Assembly (NCBI GenBank): GCA_947441615.1
Contig: CANEUH010000005.1
Coordinates: forward strand, 62,001 to 126,000
Direction: 5' to 3'
Source of the DNA: Bacteriovoracaceae bacterium
Lineage (GTDB): Bacteria > Bdellovibrionota > Bacteriovoracia > Bacteriovoracales > Bacteriovoracaceae
DNA: 64,000 nucleotides
Shown: one piece after another, positions 44,176 to 53,541 of the stretch
Position numbering within the stretch: the stretch's first letter is position 1
Layout of the letters: every line of letters begins with the position of its first letter
The notes under the pieces: model-generated
Database searches by the model: none
What the model was told of the DNA's origin: nothing
Seen by the model: only the letters and a program-made list of their open reading frames with translations
Translations under genes and position numbers: made by a program

Positions 44176-45300
44176 ATCTATTCCATAAAGAACATATTGA
44201 GAAAATGCTTTTTGTGATCTTTCCTCAAAGGATCTTCTTGAAGGCGAGTTTTTCACTTGAAACGTAACGAGAGTTTTCTTCATAAGAGAAACAATAAACT
44301 GAATCCTTTTTGAAACCTGTATCTGAACACCCTTAACTTCTTCTCCGCCTGGCCCAGGAATTTTACCAACATGTGCAATTAAAAGCGTGGATAAATTGAA
44401 ACGTAATTTAACGAGAAGTAGTGCCTTATCCATCTTGGTTAAGTTTTTATTCCTTACCTTATCTAAGATTAAAAGTGGATCAGCGAAATTAATACTAAAC
44501 CCAACCGGTTTTCCACGGAGCTCAACAATATACGAATAAAGGGGATTGATGATATATTTAAAATCATCATAGATGATTTTAAATTGTGAAAAACTTATTG
44601 GTTCCCATTCCGGCATGGACTGATAGGCCTCATTAAATAATTGATGAATGATTTTAAGCTCTTCATCCCATCGATTCATCTCTACACAGCGGATAGATGT
44701 TCGAAAATTTTTATCTAGCGATTTAGTATGAACACTTTGGGTTTTCTTACCTAATTTCTTTCTTTTGAAAAGATAGTCCCTTATGCCGTCCCATTTTTTT
44801 ATTTCGTAAGTATCCCAACGAGCGATTTCAGAAAAGCCACATCTAATAAATAGATCATGATAATAATCAGGATAAATAGGCTCGCCCCAAAAGGGAGCAC
44901 CTCCTCCAGGCAGTTTTATTCGATATTTCACATAGAGATTGAGATCAATCGGGGTTTTAATTTTCTTAAGCCCCCTTTTTTTTCCTTCAGCACAAACTGA
45001 ATGAGTGAGAAGTTTTGCTGCTTCTTCATTATTAACCCAATCCAGGTAGCCTAAATTTCCAACAGATTCATTTTTCCTCCAGCAAAGGATTGCCTTAGAT
45101 AGAACGATTGAATCCTCGCTTACAATGAAGGCTTGCCAATCGTAATCGTCTTTAAAAGGTGATTTATCTGAAAAGAATTTCTCATAATCAATAAGTGATT
45201 CCGGAAAAGTGGTAATGATATCTTTATGAGTGATCATTTTAAAATCAATCATTCTTTGAAAAAAAGACTCATCCCAAGAGCTACATGTCTCAACTAACAA
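44167..45300 (-). CDS. GNAT-like N-acyltransferase, long form
   Basis: 377 residues, without signal or membrane segments. Two acyltransferase-like halves are suggested. The first (about 40-165) has WQAFIVSEDSIVLSKAILCW and YYHDLFIRCGFSEIARWDTYE. The second (about 200-330) has LFNEAYQSMPEWEPISFSQF, YIVELRGKPVGFSINFADP and HVGKIPGPGGEEVKGVQ. The layout resembles large GNAT-fold proteins that acylate amines. Acyl-CoA loop residues are not clear enough to call activity. It is the last gene of the 50407-44167 operon, overlapping the P450 stop by 7 bp. Confidence 0.7.
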   Translation of the reverse strand: MLVETCSSWDESFFQRMIDFKMITHKDIITTFPESLIDYEKFFSDKSPFKDDYDWQAFIVSEDSIVLSKAILCWRKNESVGNLGYLDWVNNEEAAKLLTHSVCAEGKKRGLKKIKTPIDLNLYVKYRIKLPGGGAPFWGEPIYPDYYHDLFIRCGFSEIARWDTYEIKKWDGIRDYLFKRKKLGKKTQSVHTKSLDKNFRTSIRCVEMNRWDEELKIIHQLFNEAYQSMPEWEPISFSQFKIIYDDFKYIINPLYSYIVELRGKPVGFSINFADPLLILDKVRNKNLTKMDKALLLVKLRFNLSTLLIAHVGKIPGPGGEEVKGVQIQVSKRIQFIVSLMKKTLVTFQVKNSPSRRSFEERSQKAFSQYVLYGIDLE

Positions 45301-46598
45301 GTTCTTCTCCTAAAAATCATACTAATATTATTCGAGGGTCTAAGGCTAATACCAGCTTCATATTGTTGTTGTTCGCTTTTTGTTATTTCCCAATCAAAAT
45401 GATGAACAAGGTGACTTAAAATAAGTCTCGCTTCCATACTAGCAAAGTACGCTCCAATGCAGGCCCTGGGCCCCAAACCAAAGGGGTAATAGGCCCCTTG
45501 AGGTATTTTCTTTTTTTCATCCGGTAAAAATCTCTCCGGATAAAATGAGAGCGGATTCACCCAAAGATCTTTTGAGCGGTGGCTTAAAAATGGAGCGAGA
45601 ACGACATTAGCACCTCTGGGAATAGCAAGCTCCCCGAGCTTGTCTTCTTTTTCTGCCTGTCTCATAAAGACCCACACAGGTGGCCAAAGGCGCATGACTT
45701 CATCAATCACAGCACCAATCAGTGGAAGTGAATTAAGCTCATCAAAGTTTGAATTTCCTTGAAAATTTGAACATTCTGTTCGAATCCTTTCAATGTAACT
45801 GGGATTTTTTCCTAACTCAATCAGCGCCCATGACATGGAGTTTGTAATCGTTTCATGTCCCGCCATCATGAAAGTCATGATTTCATCCCTGATTTCTTGA
45901 TCACTCATTTGAGCTTTTCCCTCTTCTTGAGCATCAATTAAAAGCTGCAAGAGATCCTGTTTTTTAGATCCGGATCTTCTTTCATGAATGAGAGCGTATA
46001 CATGAGTGTCAAATTTTCTTATTATTTCTTTTAGCCTAAGATTGTCTTTTGTAGGAACCCAAAACGGTATCGGAATTGAAGATCGAGTCTTTCTCGTGAT
46101 AATTCTCATCAAATCCAAAATATCATGAAGCCAGTCATCAAGTTCACTCGTTACTGTTTGGGAAAAGAGAGAATTCAATATAATTCTCCAAGTTAACCGA
46201 TTCACTTCATGGAATGAATCAATCTCCTGACCAGTCTTCATTTCATTCATAAAAAGTCTAACTGTAGAATCAATCTTTGGAGCAAGATCAAAAACACTCT
46301 TTATATTCATCACAGGACGGATCATTTTATGTTGTTTTCGCCAAGATTCACCTTCATTCGTTATGAGCCCATTGCCCAAAAATTTTCGGAGCATCTTGGT
46401 CGTTCGCCCTTTAGAATAGGCATGTGAATTATTTTTTAAGACATGAATGACATCATCTGGATGACTTATAATAAATATCTTTTTCCCGAAAATATTTAAT
46501 ATAATTCTATGACCCTGAAGATCATGCATTTTGGTAATAAAACCAATTGGATTGGCCCGATACTCTTTTAATGTTCTGTAAGAATGGATCAGTCTCAT
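45294..46598 (-). CDS. Cytochrome P450
   Basis: 434 residues, soluble (no N-terminal anchor). The I-helix oxygen-binding motif is AGHETITNS (near 246), the ExxR pair is E300-R303 in DEVMRLWPP, then PERF near 350, and the heme loop FGLGPRACIGAYFA has the axial cysteine at about 380. The sequence style (RLWPPVWVFMRQAEKED, YYPFGLGPRACIGAYFA) is like CYP102/CYP4-type fatty-acid hydroxylases. No reductase or ferredoxin gene is adjacent. It overlaps the PEP-synthase-like gene by 4 bp (ATGA). Likely acts on an acyl or alkyl chain made in this locus, by inference. Confidence 0.93.
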   Translation of the reverse strand: MRLIHSYRTLKEYRANPIGFITKMHDLQGHRIILNIFGKKIFIISHPDDVIHVLKNNSHAYSKGRTTKMLRKFLGNGLITNEGESWRKQHKMIRPVMNIKSVFDLAPKIDSTVRLFMNEMKTGQEIDSFHEVNRLTWRIILNSLFSQTVTSELDDWLHDILDLMRIITRKTRSSIPIPFWVPTKDNLRLKEIIRKFDTHVYALIHERRSGSKKQDLLQLLIDAQEEGKAQMSDQEIRDEIMTFMMAGHETITNSMSWALIELGKNPSYIERIRTECSNFQGNSNFDELNSLPLIGAVIDEVMRLWPPVWVFMRQAEKEDKLGELAIPRGANVVLAPFLSHRSKDLWVNPLSFYPERFLPDEKKKIPQGAYYPFGLGPRACIGAYFASMEARLILSHLVHHFDWEITKSEQQQYEAGISLRPSNNISMIFRRRTC

Positions 46599-48988
46599 AA
46601 TATTTCTATTGTCCCTTTTCCAGCATCAATTCGAATTTTTTGACCCGTTTTAATTTTCTGGGTGGCAGATTTCACTCCCACAATAGTAGGAATATTAAGC
46701 TCTCTACCTATAATGGCCGTATGACTTAACAGAGAGCCCTTCTCAGAAATGAGTCCCTGACTTCTAGACATGATATAAACCCACGCTGGGTCAGTATTTT
46801 TTGTCACCAGGATAAAATCCTTAATCTTTATGTCAAAGGCTTCATGAGGGCCTTCTAAAACGAGAGCAAATCCCTCGACGATGCCTTGAGATACACCAAG
46901 CCCAGATAATTCCTTCTCATGAAATGAAAGGTTCATCTTTGGCAGTGGTTCATCTTCAACCCAAGGGATGACTTCAGGAAATGTTTGAACTTGAGTCTGC
47001 CACACTCTACGTGATTTCATGAGGCTCATCACTTCTGACTTTTGTATTTTCTTGTCTGCGTAAAGCTTCCATTCCTGGGGTGAAAGTGAGAAGAAATCTA
47101 AAGTAGAAAACTCCCTCCAAGAAGAATCATGCTCCTTAAGTGTTTCTGAAAGCTTTAATATCAATTCACGTAATAAATGATAAAATTTTCCACGCCACAA
47201 TCTTGTTGATTCTCTTATTGCAATTGCTTCCCTCGTAAAGTGGAGAATTTTATTATTTAAAAACCCCAACTTAACAACAGATTCTTGATGAAACTCTTTC
47301 CGTGGTTGGATCACATTCTCTTTTGCCCATTGAATGAGTTGATGAAGAAGAACTGGATTATTTTTCAAGGGAAGACTTTCTAGCTTTAATTCTTCAAAAG
47401 AGCGATCACCATAGAGCTCTAAAAATTTTTTTAGTTCCTGGATTTCTTTATCATAATCTTTTGACTCTAATTCATTGAAAGCCTCTTTAAAGGGAGAACC
47501 TGACATTTTGAGATCAAAGCTAAAAAGATCTTGAATAAAATTTTCACCAAGGCAGTGAACTAAACGTTCAAAATGCTCAAGTGGTTTAATGGAATCAACT
47601 TCTTTTGACGTTTTTAATAAATCAATCACCACGTCTTCTTTGAGTCCCATCTTTTTAATTGATGAACTCAAAAAGCCAAGTCCCATCATGATAAAGATAT
47701 CATTTATCACTGTTAGTCCAAAACCCAACGGGCGATCAATAAGCTTATTGAGGTAAAAAATAATCTCATCAGGTGTATGAAGTTCCTGACTCTCTTTCTG
47801 AATTTTATCCCTAACCTGATTTAAATCCTGTGAAAACTGATCAAAGACGGCCTTCTTCCCGATCGCCATTTTAAAAAGGTTGTAAAATGATTTTAGAGAC
47901 TCAAGGAGCTTAGGAGCAGTATGGTGATAAGGAATTTCAACTCCCGCCATTTTTCCACCAATCATTCGATGCCAATTCTCAATATTTTTTTCTCCACCCG
48001 GAAGTGCTCGTAAAACAGCATAATAATGCTCGAGATTATAATAAAGGTGATTATCGACCGAACTTATGAGTCTCTCATAGTGATACGAGAGACTCTTAAA
48101 TTTCTCGTCACTTGCTCCCAAAAGAAGTGCTGATTCTTTAAACACATTTTCATAGGCCTTCTTCACAAAAGAAGCCGTAAATGGGCTCACGACTCCCGGA
48201 TAGGATTCAGATAAATTTGTATCAACAAAATAAGTTAAAGGAGAAAAACTCCTTGTGATTGGTCGGATTTGAAAGACATAAATATGATTATTTTTAATGC
48301 CCCATTCAATATCACTTGGAAATCCAGCACTCTTTTCTAAACTTAGACCTAAATGGATCATTTTCTTAAGTTCAAGATCGTTTAAGACTTCTTTCTCGTT
48401 TGTAATTTTTTTTGTGACTAATTCATGGGTTCTAGTGAATAGGTAGTGATCCACATCAGTTAATCCAGAAACGACGCCTTCACCAAGTCCGTATCCAGCA
48501 TCAATAGCAACTAGTGCCGTCGGAACGATGGGTGATCTGGTAAATAAAACCCCACTTTTATCAACATCGACTAACTCTTGAACGACCACGGCCATTTTTA
48601 GTTCGATTTTCAAATTTTTTCGAGAAAGATATTCCATGACTCTTGGTGCATTCACCGAATGATAAATTTTTAATAAGGACTCTTTCCAATTATCTTTGGT
48701 TACATTTAAGATTGTTTCAAAAAGTCCCGCAAAACTTGAATCGACCTGGTCCTCAAAAATCATCGAACTTCTCAAAGCAATTTTTTCAAACTTCAAAAAA
48801 AAGTCTTCAAATCGAGGAAGGATTTCATTCGGTATTTCCCCATTGTGTTGAAAATAATCAAAACACTGTGTCGTTAAAATAAAAAATGGAGGAACAGGAG
48901 CATTCCAAGAAATAAGTTTTTGAAGGTGGAGCCCTTTTCCTCCGACAAGATCAACTTCAGCGCTTTCATGAGATTCAGAAATCATCAT
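46595..48988 (-). CDS. PEP synthase/rifampicin-phosphotransferase-like enzyme (first copy)
   Basis: 797 residues with an N-terminal ATP-grasp (PPDK_N) domain: VDLVGGKGLHLQKLISW, IALRSSMIFEDQVDSSFAG and VVVQELVDVDKSGVLFTRSP, then ADIEWGIKNNHIYVFQIRP-like QIRPITR near 235. About 350 residues of helical substrate-region sequence follow. The C-terminal PEP-utilising mobile domain has the phospho-histidine in GSLLSHTAIIGRELNIPTIVG (His near 756). There is no C-terminal PEP/pyruvate barrel, so the layout is that of rifampicin phosphotransferase. Such enzymes transfer the beta-phosphate of ATP to a hydroxyl. The acceptor here is unknown but probably belongs to the pathway. Overlaps the UbiA-like gene by 4 bp. 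Confidence 0.88.
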   Translation of the reverse strand: MMISESHESAEVDLVGGKGLHLQKLISWNAPVPPFFILTTQCFDYFQHNGEIPNEILPRFEDFFLKFEKIALRSSMIFEDQVDSSFAGLFETILNVTKDNWKESLLKIYHSVNAPRVMEYLSRKNLKIELKMAVVVQELVDVDKSGVLFTRSPIVPTALVAIDAGYGLGEGVVSGLTDVDHYLFTRTHELVTKKITNEKEVLNDLELKKMIHLGLSLEKSAGFPSDIEWGIKNNHIYVFQIRPITRSFSPLTYFVDTNLSESYPGVVSPFTASFVKKAYENVFKESALLLGASDEKFKSLSYHYERLISSVDNHLYYNLEHYYAVLRALPGGEKNIENWHRMIGGKMAGVEIPYHHTAPKLLESLKSFYNLFKMAIGKKAVFDQFSQDLNQVRDKIQKESQELHTPDEIIFYLNKLIDRPLGFGLTVINDIFIMMGLGFLSSSIKKMGLKEDVVIDLLKTSKEVDSIKPLEHFERLVHCLGENFIQDLFSFDLKMSGSPFKEAFNELESKDYDKEIQELKKFLELYGDRSFEELKLESLPLKNNPVLLHQLIQWAKENVIQPRKEFHQESVVKLGFLNNKILHFTREAIAIRESTRLWRGKFYHLLRELILKLSETLKEHDSSWREFSTLDFFSLSPQEWKLYADKKIQKSEVMSLMKSRRVWQTQVQTFPEVIPWVEDEPLPKMNLSFHEKELSGLGVSQGIVEGFALVLEGPHEAFDIKIKDFILVTKNTDPAWVYIMSRSQGLISEKGSLLSHTAIIGRELNIPTIVGVKSATQKIKTGQKIRIDAGKGTIEIL

Positions 48989-49860
48989 AAAAGTGCCGCA
49001 GTTAATAATGTCATCACAACCACAAGGATCTGAGCTTCGGAGGAATTTTTAAGTGGTCTAGGCATTTTTAATGTTACTAAAAATTTCAAACTTGGAAAGA
49101 TGAGGATAAGCTGTGTTATGGCGAAAAGGCACTGAATCCAAAAAGAGGTTTCGAGTTTATTCATAATGAGGAACACAGTGCTTGTAAAAATTAATTGAAT
49201 CACGATTGCCATACTGATGGCGAACCTTGGGCCCCAAATTTTTGAATAAGTTGTATAGGCCGTTTCTTGCTCAGGTGATCGAATTTTTCTCGTGATTTCC
49301 CAATTTGTAAACATAAAACAAATGGGAAGAATATAGAACACCTTTGATAAATCAACTCTTGGATCGACCTCAGAACAGGCAATTAAAAGATAAGCAAAAT
49401 TAAATAAGACGATGGGGTGATGTGAAAGAAATGCTATAGGTAAACTTTTTCTCATTAAATTCTCAATGAAGAACCATTTCAGCATCAAGAACGTAAATCC
49501 CAAAGTTATGAATGACCACAGAACAAGCTTTAAAGAAGTTAGACTCAAAAAAAGGACGATGAAAACACAAACACCTGCCAGGAAGTGAAGATCTTTTTTA
49601 AAGACTCTTCCTGATGGCAGAGGTCGGTTGGGAAAGTTAGTCAAGTCGTCTTGATAGTCCTTAAACTCGTCCATGATTCTTATAAGAAGAGAAATAGAAG
49701 TTAGAACAAGACCAGGTAAAACAAGAGGAACAATTGCAGGATGCTTAATATCGAATAGACGTAAATAAATTAATTGAACAGCAATTGCCGTAAGGATAGA
49801 ACCTATAAACGATGAAAGAGGAAACATTTCTTTCAAATAAATTAAAATTCTTTTTAACAT
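48985..49860 (-). CDS. UbiA-family prenyltransferase
   Basis: 291 residues from ATG 49860 (AGG six bases upstream). The longer frame from 49911 would overlap the preceding gene by 44 bp and lacks a ribosome site. About eight membrane helices are present. The first Asp-rich motif is RIMDEFKDYQDDLTNFPNRP (near 61-80), and the second motif region reads NWEITRKIRSPEQETAYTTY (near 187-206), where classical UbiA proteins have D-x-x-x-D. The changed second motif places it in a less-studied subgroup. Expected to attach an isoprenyl chain to an acceptor, as in archaeal ether-lipid or quinone synthesis. Overlaps neighbours in the operon. Confidence 0.85.
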   Translation of the reverse strand: MLKRILIYLKEMFPLSSFIGSILTAIAVQLIYLRLFDIKHPAIVPLVLPGLVLTSISLLIRIMDEFKDYQDDLTNFPNRPLPSGRVFKKDLHFLAGVCVFIVLFLSLTSLKLVLWSFITLGFTFLMLKWFFIENLMRKSLPIAFLSHHPIVLFNFAYLLIACSEVDPRVDLSKVFYILPICFMFTNWEITRKIRSPEQETAYTTYSKIWGPRFAISMAIVIQLIFTSTVFLIMNKLETSFWIQCLFAITQLILIFPSLKFLVTLKMPRPLKNSSEAQILVVVMTLLTAALL

Positions 49861-49867
49861 TGAAAAC

Positions 49868-50407
49868 CTAAAATGGATTTTTTCTAATACGTAATAAGTA
49901 TAAACTGACATTAATCAAGAGATGAATAATTGTTCCTGAAATAATGGTGAGGATCATCGTTTCAAAAGGAATAGGGATAAATAGGCGATAGGCCACCATG
50001 CATCCAATGGCAGAGTCGGCTTGATCTATAAAGACAAAAAACCATTTCAAGCGATCTGAGGTTTGACCCTCTTTAATACCTAATCTTCTTTTTATGAATG
50101 AATTCGGTAATTCAGCTAAACAATAACCAAGTCCCAAAGCACATGAAAGTAAAACCGTCGATTCATTTGAGATTAGTGGTGCATTTAAATCAAATAACAA
50201 TTCCCACTTTTGGGCCAGTAAAACACCTGGAAACGTGGCGAGGGGCATTACAATGAAACCTCTCCAAGTTTTGTTCACCCCAAACAATCTTTGATGTATG
50301 GGTCTCTTAAAGTAAGATAAGATATCCGCCTTAACAGCGATCATGTGAAGAATTCCCCCGATTATCAAGGGAAGAGAAAGAAGTAGAATGTGAAACATTT
50401 GAATCAT
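49868..50407 (-). CDS. CDP-archaeol synthase-like (CarS/DUF46) CTP transferase
   Basis: 179 residues with about five membrane helices. CarS-type features are FGVNKTWRGFIVMP (near 43-56), ELPNSFIKRRLGIKEGQ (near 98-114) and FVFIDQADSAIGCMVAYR (near 127-144), the last two carrying the metal-binding aspartates of the cytidylyltransferase fold. In archaea CarS makes CDP-archaeol from unsaturated archaetidic acid. Here it is first in an operon with a UbiA prenyltransferase. The ATG at 50407 has no Shine-Dalgarno, but a TATAAT six bases before it suggests a leaderless mRNA. Function as a lipid-phosphate activator is inferred from family. Confidence 0.82.
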   Translation of the reverse strand: MIQMFHILLLSLPLIIGGILHMIAVKADILSYFKRPIHQRLFGVNKTWRGFIVMPLATFPGVLLAQKWELLFDLNAPLISNESTVLLSCALGLGYCLAELPNSFIKRRLGIKEGQTSDRLKWFFVFIDQADSAIGCMVAYRLFIPIPFETMILTIISGTIIHLLINVSLYLLRIRKNPF

Positions 50408-50413
50408 AAGTTT

Positions 50414-50419
50414 ATTATA
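50414..50419 (-). promoter_or_regulatory. -10 box of a predicted leaderless promoter for the CarS-like operon
   Basis: TATAAT on the minus strand, then AAACTT, then the ATG at 50407. This puts the expected transcription start on the A of the start codon. The -35 region is poor. The box overlaps the first base of the divergent ABC gene start. Confidence 0.45.
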
Positions 50420-51657
50420 TGCTGAACGATGAAAATCGCTACCTTTTCAAATTTGCCTGGAAGAGCATTCGTCGACATGCAGGAAGAAGTTTCTTTATCG
50501 GTTTCTCTGTTTCTTTAGCAGTCATCATTGCCGTTTGGGTTGTTGCATTTTTTGACGGATTTAATGCACAAATCGAAAAAGCGGTCGTGAACACAAATAT
50601 CGGTTTTTTTCAAATCCAAGATCCCCTTTACGCAAGGACAACTGATTCAAGCACCCCTCTAGATTATTCAACAGAGTTAAAAAATCTTATTGAAATGCCT
50701 CCAACCCTATCAGCTTCTCCAGAGCTTGTTCTGGATGGAAACATATCAACACCTGAAGGAGCTGCGGGCCTTGTGGTTATTGGGATTGATCCAGAGCTAC
50801 ACAAACGATTTCTTCCTCTAAGTAATAATATGAGTGAAGGCGATTTTCTTTCAAACCGAGATGAATTTAGTATTCTTATTGGTAAAGAACTGGCGGAACT
50901 TTTTAAATTTCATGTCGGCGATCAACTTGTCCTCAATTATCAAGATCAAAAAGGAAATCTTCGCTCTGAGATTCTCACCATAAAAGGAATTTTTAATTTT
51001 AATGGCAAAAGTTTTGAAAAGAGATTTGTTTATCTAAATCAGAAGACTTGGCAAAAACTGTTTCTCGATTCATATTCTGACAAAATATTATTTAACAGAG
51101 TCTCTGTCATGACTGATGGACTTAAAGATGCTCAAAAATTGGCCAACAGAATTGATAAAACGAACTTAAGTCTTAAAAGCTGGAAGGATTTAAATCCTGA
51201 AATGGCAGTGGTTCTAGAATTTCATGATGGAATGATTAAATTTTTCTTTATCATTATTTCGCTAACAATCACGATGACGATATTAACTCCAGTCAGGATG
51301 CTTTGGCAGGAGAGATTTAAAGAGCTTAAAATGATGAGTATCATAGGAGTCTCTGTAAAAAAATTCTGGAAAATCGGATTTTTTGAAGCTGTACTTATGA
51401 TTGTGATATCAGGCTTTTTTTCGACTATCTTCCTTTCAACACTCATAAGCTATCAGTCAAAAGTGGGCCTGGATTTTAGATTCCTAAACGATGGTGTTGC
51501 TATTGAGAGAGCAGGAATCAAACTTCCTGGAATTATCTTTCCTTTGCTTACGATCAATCAATTGCTCGTGACTTTTATTTTTGTCGTTTTCGTTCTTGGT
51601 ATTAGCTATGTGTGGTCCATTCATAGAACCCTTTTAAGGTTAAAGGAAGAGACGTGA
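50419..51657 (+). CDS. LolC/E-like (FtsX-type) ABC permease, first
   Basis: 412 residues. One N-terminal helix (FFIGFSVSLAVIIAVWVVAFF, near 28-48) precedes a large periplasmic MacB/LolC-type domain (50-265). Three C-terminal helices with the FtsX core end the protein (FFFIIISLTITMTILTPVRML near 275, then LMIVISGFFSTIFLSTLIS and LLVTFIFVVFVLGISYVW). The N-terminus YLFKFAWKSIRRHAGRSFF is typical of these permeases. Such pairs extract lipoproteins or lipids from the inner membrane. It starts 11 bp from the CarS-like start on the other strand and overlaps the next permease by 4 bp. Confidence 0.88.
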   Translation: MLNDENRYLFKFAWKSIRRHAGRSFFIGFSVSLAVIIAVWVVAFFDGFNAQIEKAVVNTNIGFFQIQDPLYARTTDSSTPLDYSTELKNLIEMPPTLSASPELVLDGNISTPEGAAGLVVIGIDPELHKRFLPLSNNMSEGDFLSNRDEFSILIGKELAELFKFHVGDQLVLNYQDQKGNLRSEILTIKGIFNFNGKSFEKRFVYLNQKTWQKLFLDSYSDKILFNRVSVMTDGLKDAQKLANRIDKTNLSLKSWKDLNPEMAVVLEFHDGMIKFFFIIISLTITMTILTPVRMLWQERFKELKMMSIIGVSVKKFWKIGFFEAVLMIVISGFFSTIFLSTLISYQSKVGLDFRFLNDGVAIERAGIKLPGIIFPLLTINQLLVTFIFVVFVLGISYVWSIHRTLLRLKEET

Positions 51658-52862
51658 ACGGATTTAAATTTCTTTTAAAGTTTAGTTACAGAAATCTCTT
51701 AAGATCTCCAAAAAGAACGATCATTTTGATCTTGAGCTTAAGTCTTGGGACAGGATTTATTATCTGGGACCTCAACTTTGCTAACTCTGGCTCTAAAGAA
51801 GTCATGAAGGAGTTTCTTGCCCAGTATGCTGGCGAGTATCACATTACTCATAAAGAGTATTATAAATTAGATAATAAAAAAGAATTCAACAATTTCAAAA
51901 TTATTACAGATGATGAAATTCAGGACAAAAATCTCATCACCTTTTCAACAAGAAGAGTAACGGCGCCTATTTTTGTGTCTGGTGAAAAGAAGACTCTTGG
52001 TGTACTTCTCACTGGTCTAGAGACAGAAAAGGAAACAAAACTTACAACACTTGCTCGGGCAGTTACGGTAGGCAACTTTCTCAATCCATTAAATGAAAAA
52101 GAAATTGTCTTAGGTAAAAGGCTCGCCAACAGAATAGAAGTTAACGTTGGAGATGAGGTCGCAGTCATTGGTCAGGCACTTGATGGCTCTGTCGCAAATG
52201 AACTCATGAGGGTTGTGGGTCTCATTGATTTTGGTGGGGGTGACCTCGAGGAGTCCCTTGCCTTTACCCAAATTAAGTCCGCACAAGAACTTCTAGTCAT
52301 GACTCCCGATCAATACCACCAGAGAGTGGACTTTAATATGAAGGACGAAACAGTTCCAAAGATTGAAGGACTTGCGGTCACTATTTGGACAGACATTCTT
52401 CCTGAAATCGGAGTTTCTGTTAAATTTGTCGATAACTTTACTTGGCTCGTTTCCATTATCATCGTGATGGTGATTAGTCTTGGTCTGTCTAATTCACTGA
52501 TGATTACTTTTCTAGAAAGAGAACAAGAATTTCAATGCTTAAATATTATTGGGGCGAAGACAACTTGGGTTACGGTCTCACTCATGATTGAAGTTTTTCT
52601 TCTTGGAACTATCGCTATTATGCTAGGGACTCTTTTAGGGCATATTTCAACGACATATTTTCACCATTATCCATTTAATATACAATTTTTCACTGGTGGA
52701 AAACCAATCATCATGGGTGGAATGATCATTCAACCATTAGTAAGAATTTATCCGGTCCTCGAATATTATTGGAAAGTGCCTGTAATGATTTATCTCTTCT
52801 TATTAACCACAATGATTTATCCACTCATACGAGTCATTCGTCGGAGCAAAAATGCAATTTGA
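51654..52862 (+). CDS. LolC/E-like (FtsX-type) ABC permease, second
   Basis: 402 residues from GTG 51654. Same layout as the first permease: an N-terminal helix after FLLKFSYRNLLRSPKRTIILI, a periplasmic domain (about 45-265) and three C-terminal helices (WLVSIIIVMVISLGLSNSLMI, VFLLGTIAIMLGTLLGH and a last one near 378). Between the two C-terminal helices is LEREQEFQCLNIIGAKTTWV, the coupling helix region. The two permeases would form a heterodimer. It overlaps the ATPase gene by 11 bp. Confidence 0.88.
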   Translation: MNGFKFLLKFSYRNLLRSPKRTIILILSLSLGTGFIIWDLNFANSGSKEVMKEFLAQYAGEYHITHKEYYKLDNKKEFNNFKIITDDEIQDKNLITFSTRRVTAPIFVSGEKKTLGVLLTGLETEKETKLTTLARAVTVGNFLNPLNEKEIVLGKRLANRIEVNVGDEVAVIGQALDGSVANELMRVVGLIDFGGGDLEESLAFTQIKSAQELLVMTPDQYHQRVDFNMKDETVPKIEGLAVTIWTDILPEIGVSVKFVDNFTWLVSIIIVMVISLGLSNSLMITFLEREQEFQCLNIIGAKTTWVTVSLMIEVFLLGTIAIMLGTLLGHISTTYFHHYPFNIQFFTGGKPIIMGGMIIQPLVRIYPVLEYYWKVPVMIYLFLLTTMIYPLIRVIRRSKNAI

Positions 52863-53541
52863 ACTTATCAATGTAGACAAAATTTACCAAGCTTCTGAAG
52901 AAAATAAAATTTTCGGTGCAAAAAATATTAACCTCAAAATCAGTGAAGGTGATTTTATGGCCCTCGTTGGCCCTTCTGGTTCAGGAAAAACGACGATTCT
53001 CAATCTTATCGCTGGTCTTATTTTACCTTCACAAGGTTCTCTTAAGCATGGGGGAAGTGATATCACCTCATTTTCACTTGAAGAAAGAACCAAACATCGC
53101 TTGGATTATATGGGATTTATTTTTCAAGATTATCAGTTGCTTCCTATTCTCACGGCGTTTGAAAATATTGAATTCCCACTTCAGCTTAAAGGTTTCACTA
53201 AAAAAGAGATTGATGAAAGAGTCCATTGGGCGCTAAAGCAAGTCGGTCTAGAAAATATGGGACATCGTTTCCCTAAGCAGCTCTCTGGTGGACAACAGCA
53301 GCGGGTATCCATTGCGCGTGCCATTGCAGGTCGGCCACAGTTAATTTTGGCAGACGAACCAACGGCCAACTTAGATTCAAAGACAGCTCAAGAGATTATT
53401 GAGTTATTTAAAAAGCTAAACCAAGAATTTAAATTAACATTTATTTTCTCCACGCATGATCAACGCCTGATTGATCAAGTAAAAACAGTCATGTATGTAA
53501 AGGATGGACAAATTTCAGAAACAAGGACTCACCATGCTTAA
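52852..53541 (+). CDS. LolD/MacB-type ABC ATPase
   Basis: 229 residues. Walker A is GPSGSGKTT (near 40-48), Q-loop [10 protein letters not shown], signature [14 protein letters not shown], Walker [14 protein letters not shown] and the switch histidine in FSTHDQRL. This matches the LolD/FtsE/MacB class that powers periplasm-facing lipid or lipoprotein extraction without substrate translocation. It overlaps the second permease and the LolA-like gene, so the operon is translationally coupled. Confidence 0.93.
   Translation: MQFELINVDKIYQASEENKIFGAKNINLKISEGDFMALVGPSGSGKTTILNLIAGLILPSQGSLKHGGSDITSFSLEERTKHRLDYMGFIFQDYQLLPILTAFENIEFPLQLKGFTKKEIDERVHWALKQVGLENMGHRFPKQLSGGQQQRVSIARAIAGRPQLILADEPTANLDSKTAQEIIELFKKLNQEFKLTFIFSTHDQRLIDQVKTVMYVKDGQISETRTHHA

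Noticed and set aside
49861-49911. Longer start for the UbiA-like gene at 49911
   Set aside because: It would overlap the CarS-like gene by 44 bp and has no ribosome site; ATG 49860 has AGG at six bases and a cleaner N-terminus.
48985-50407. Recent transfer of an archaeal lipid pathway
   Set aside because: Only UbiA- and CarS-like genes are present; no GGGP synthase, GGR or G1P dehydrogenase is in the window, and composition matches the neighbours.
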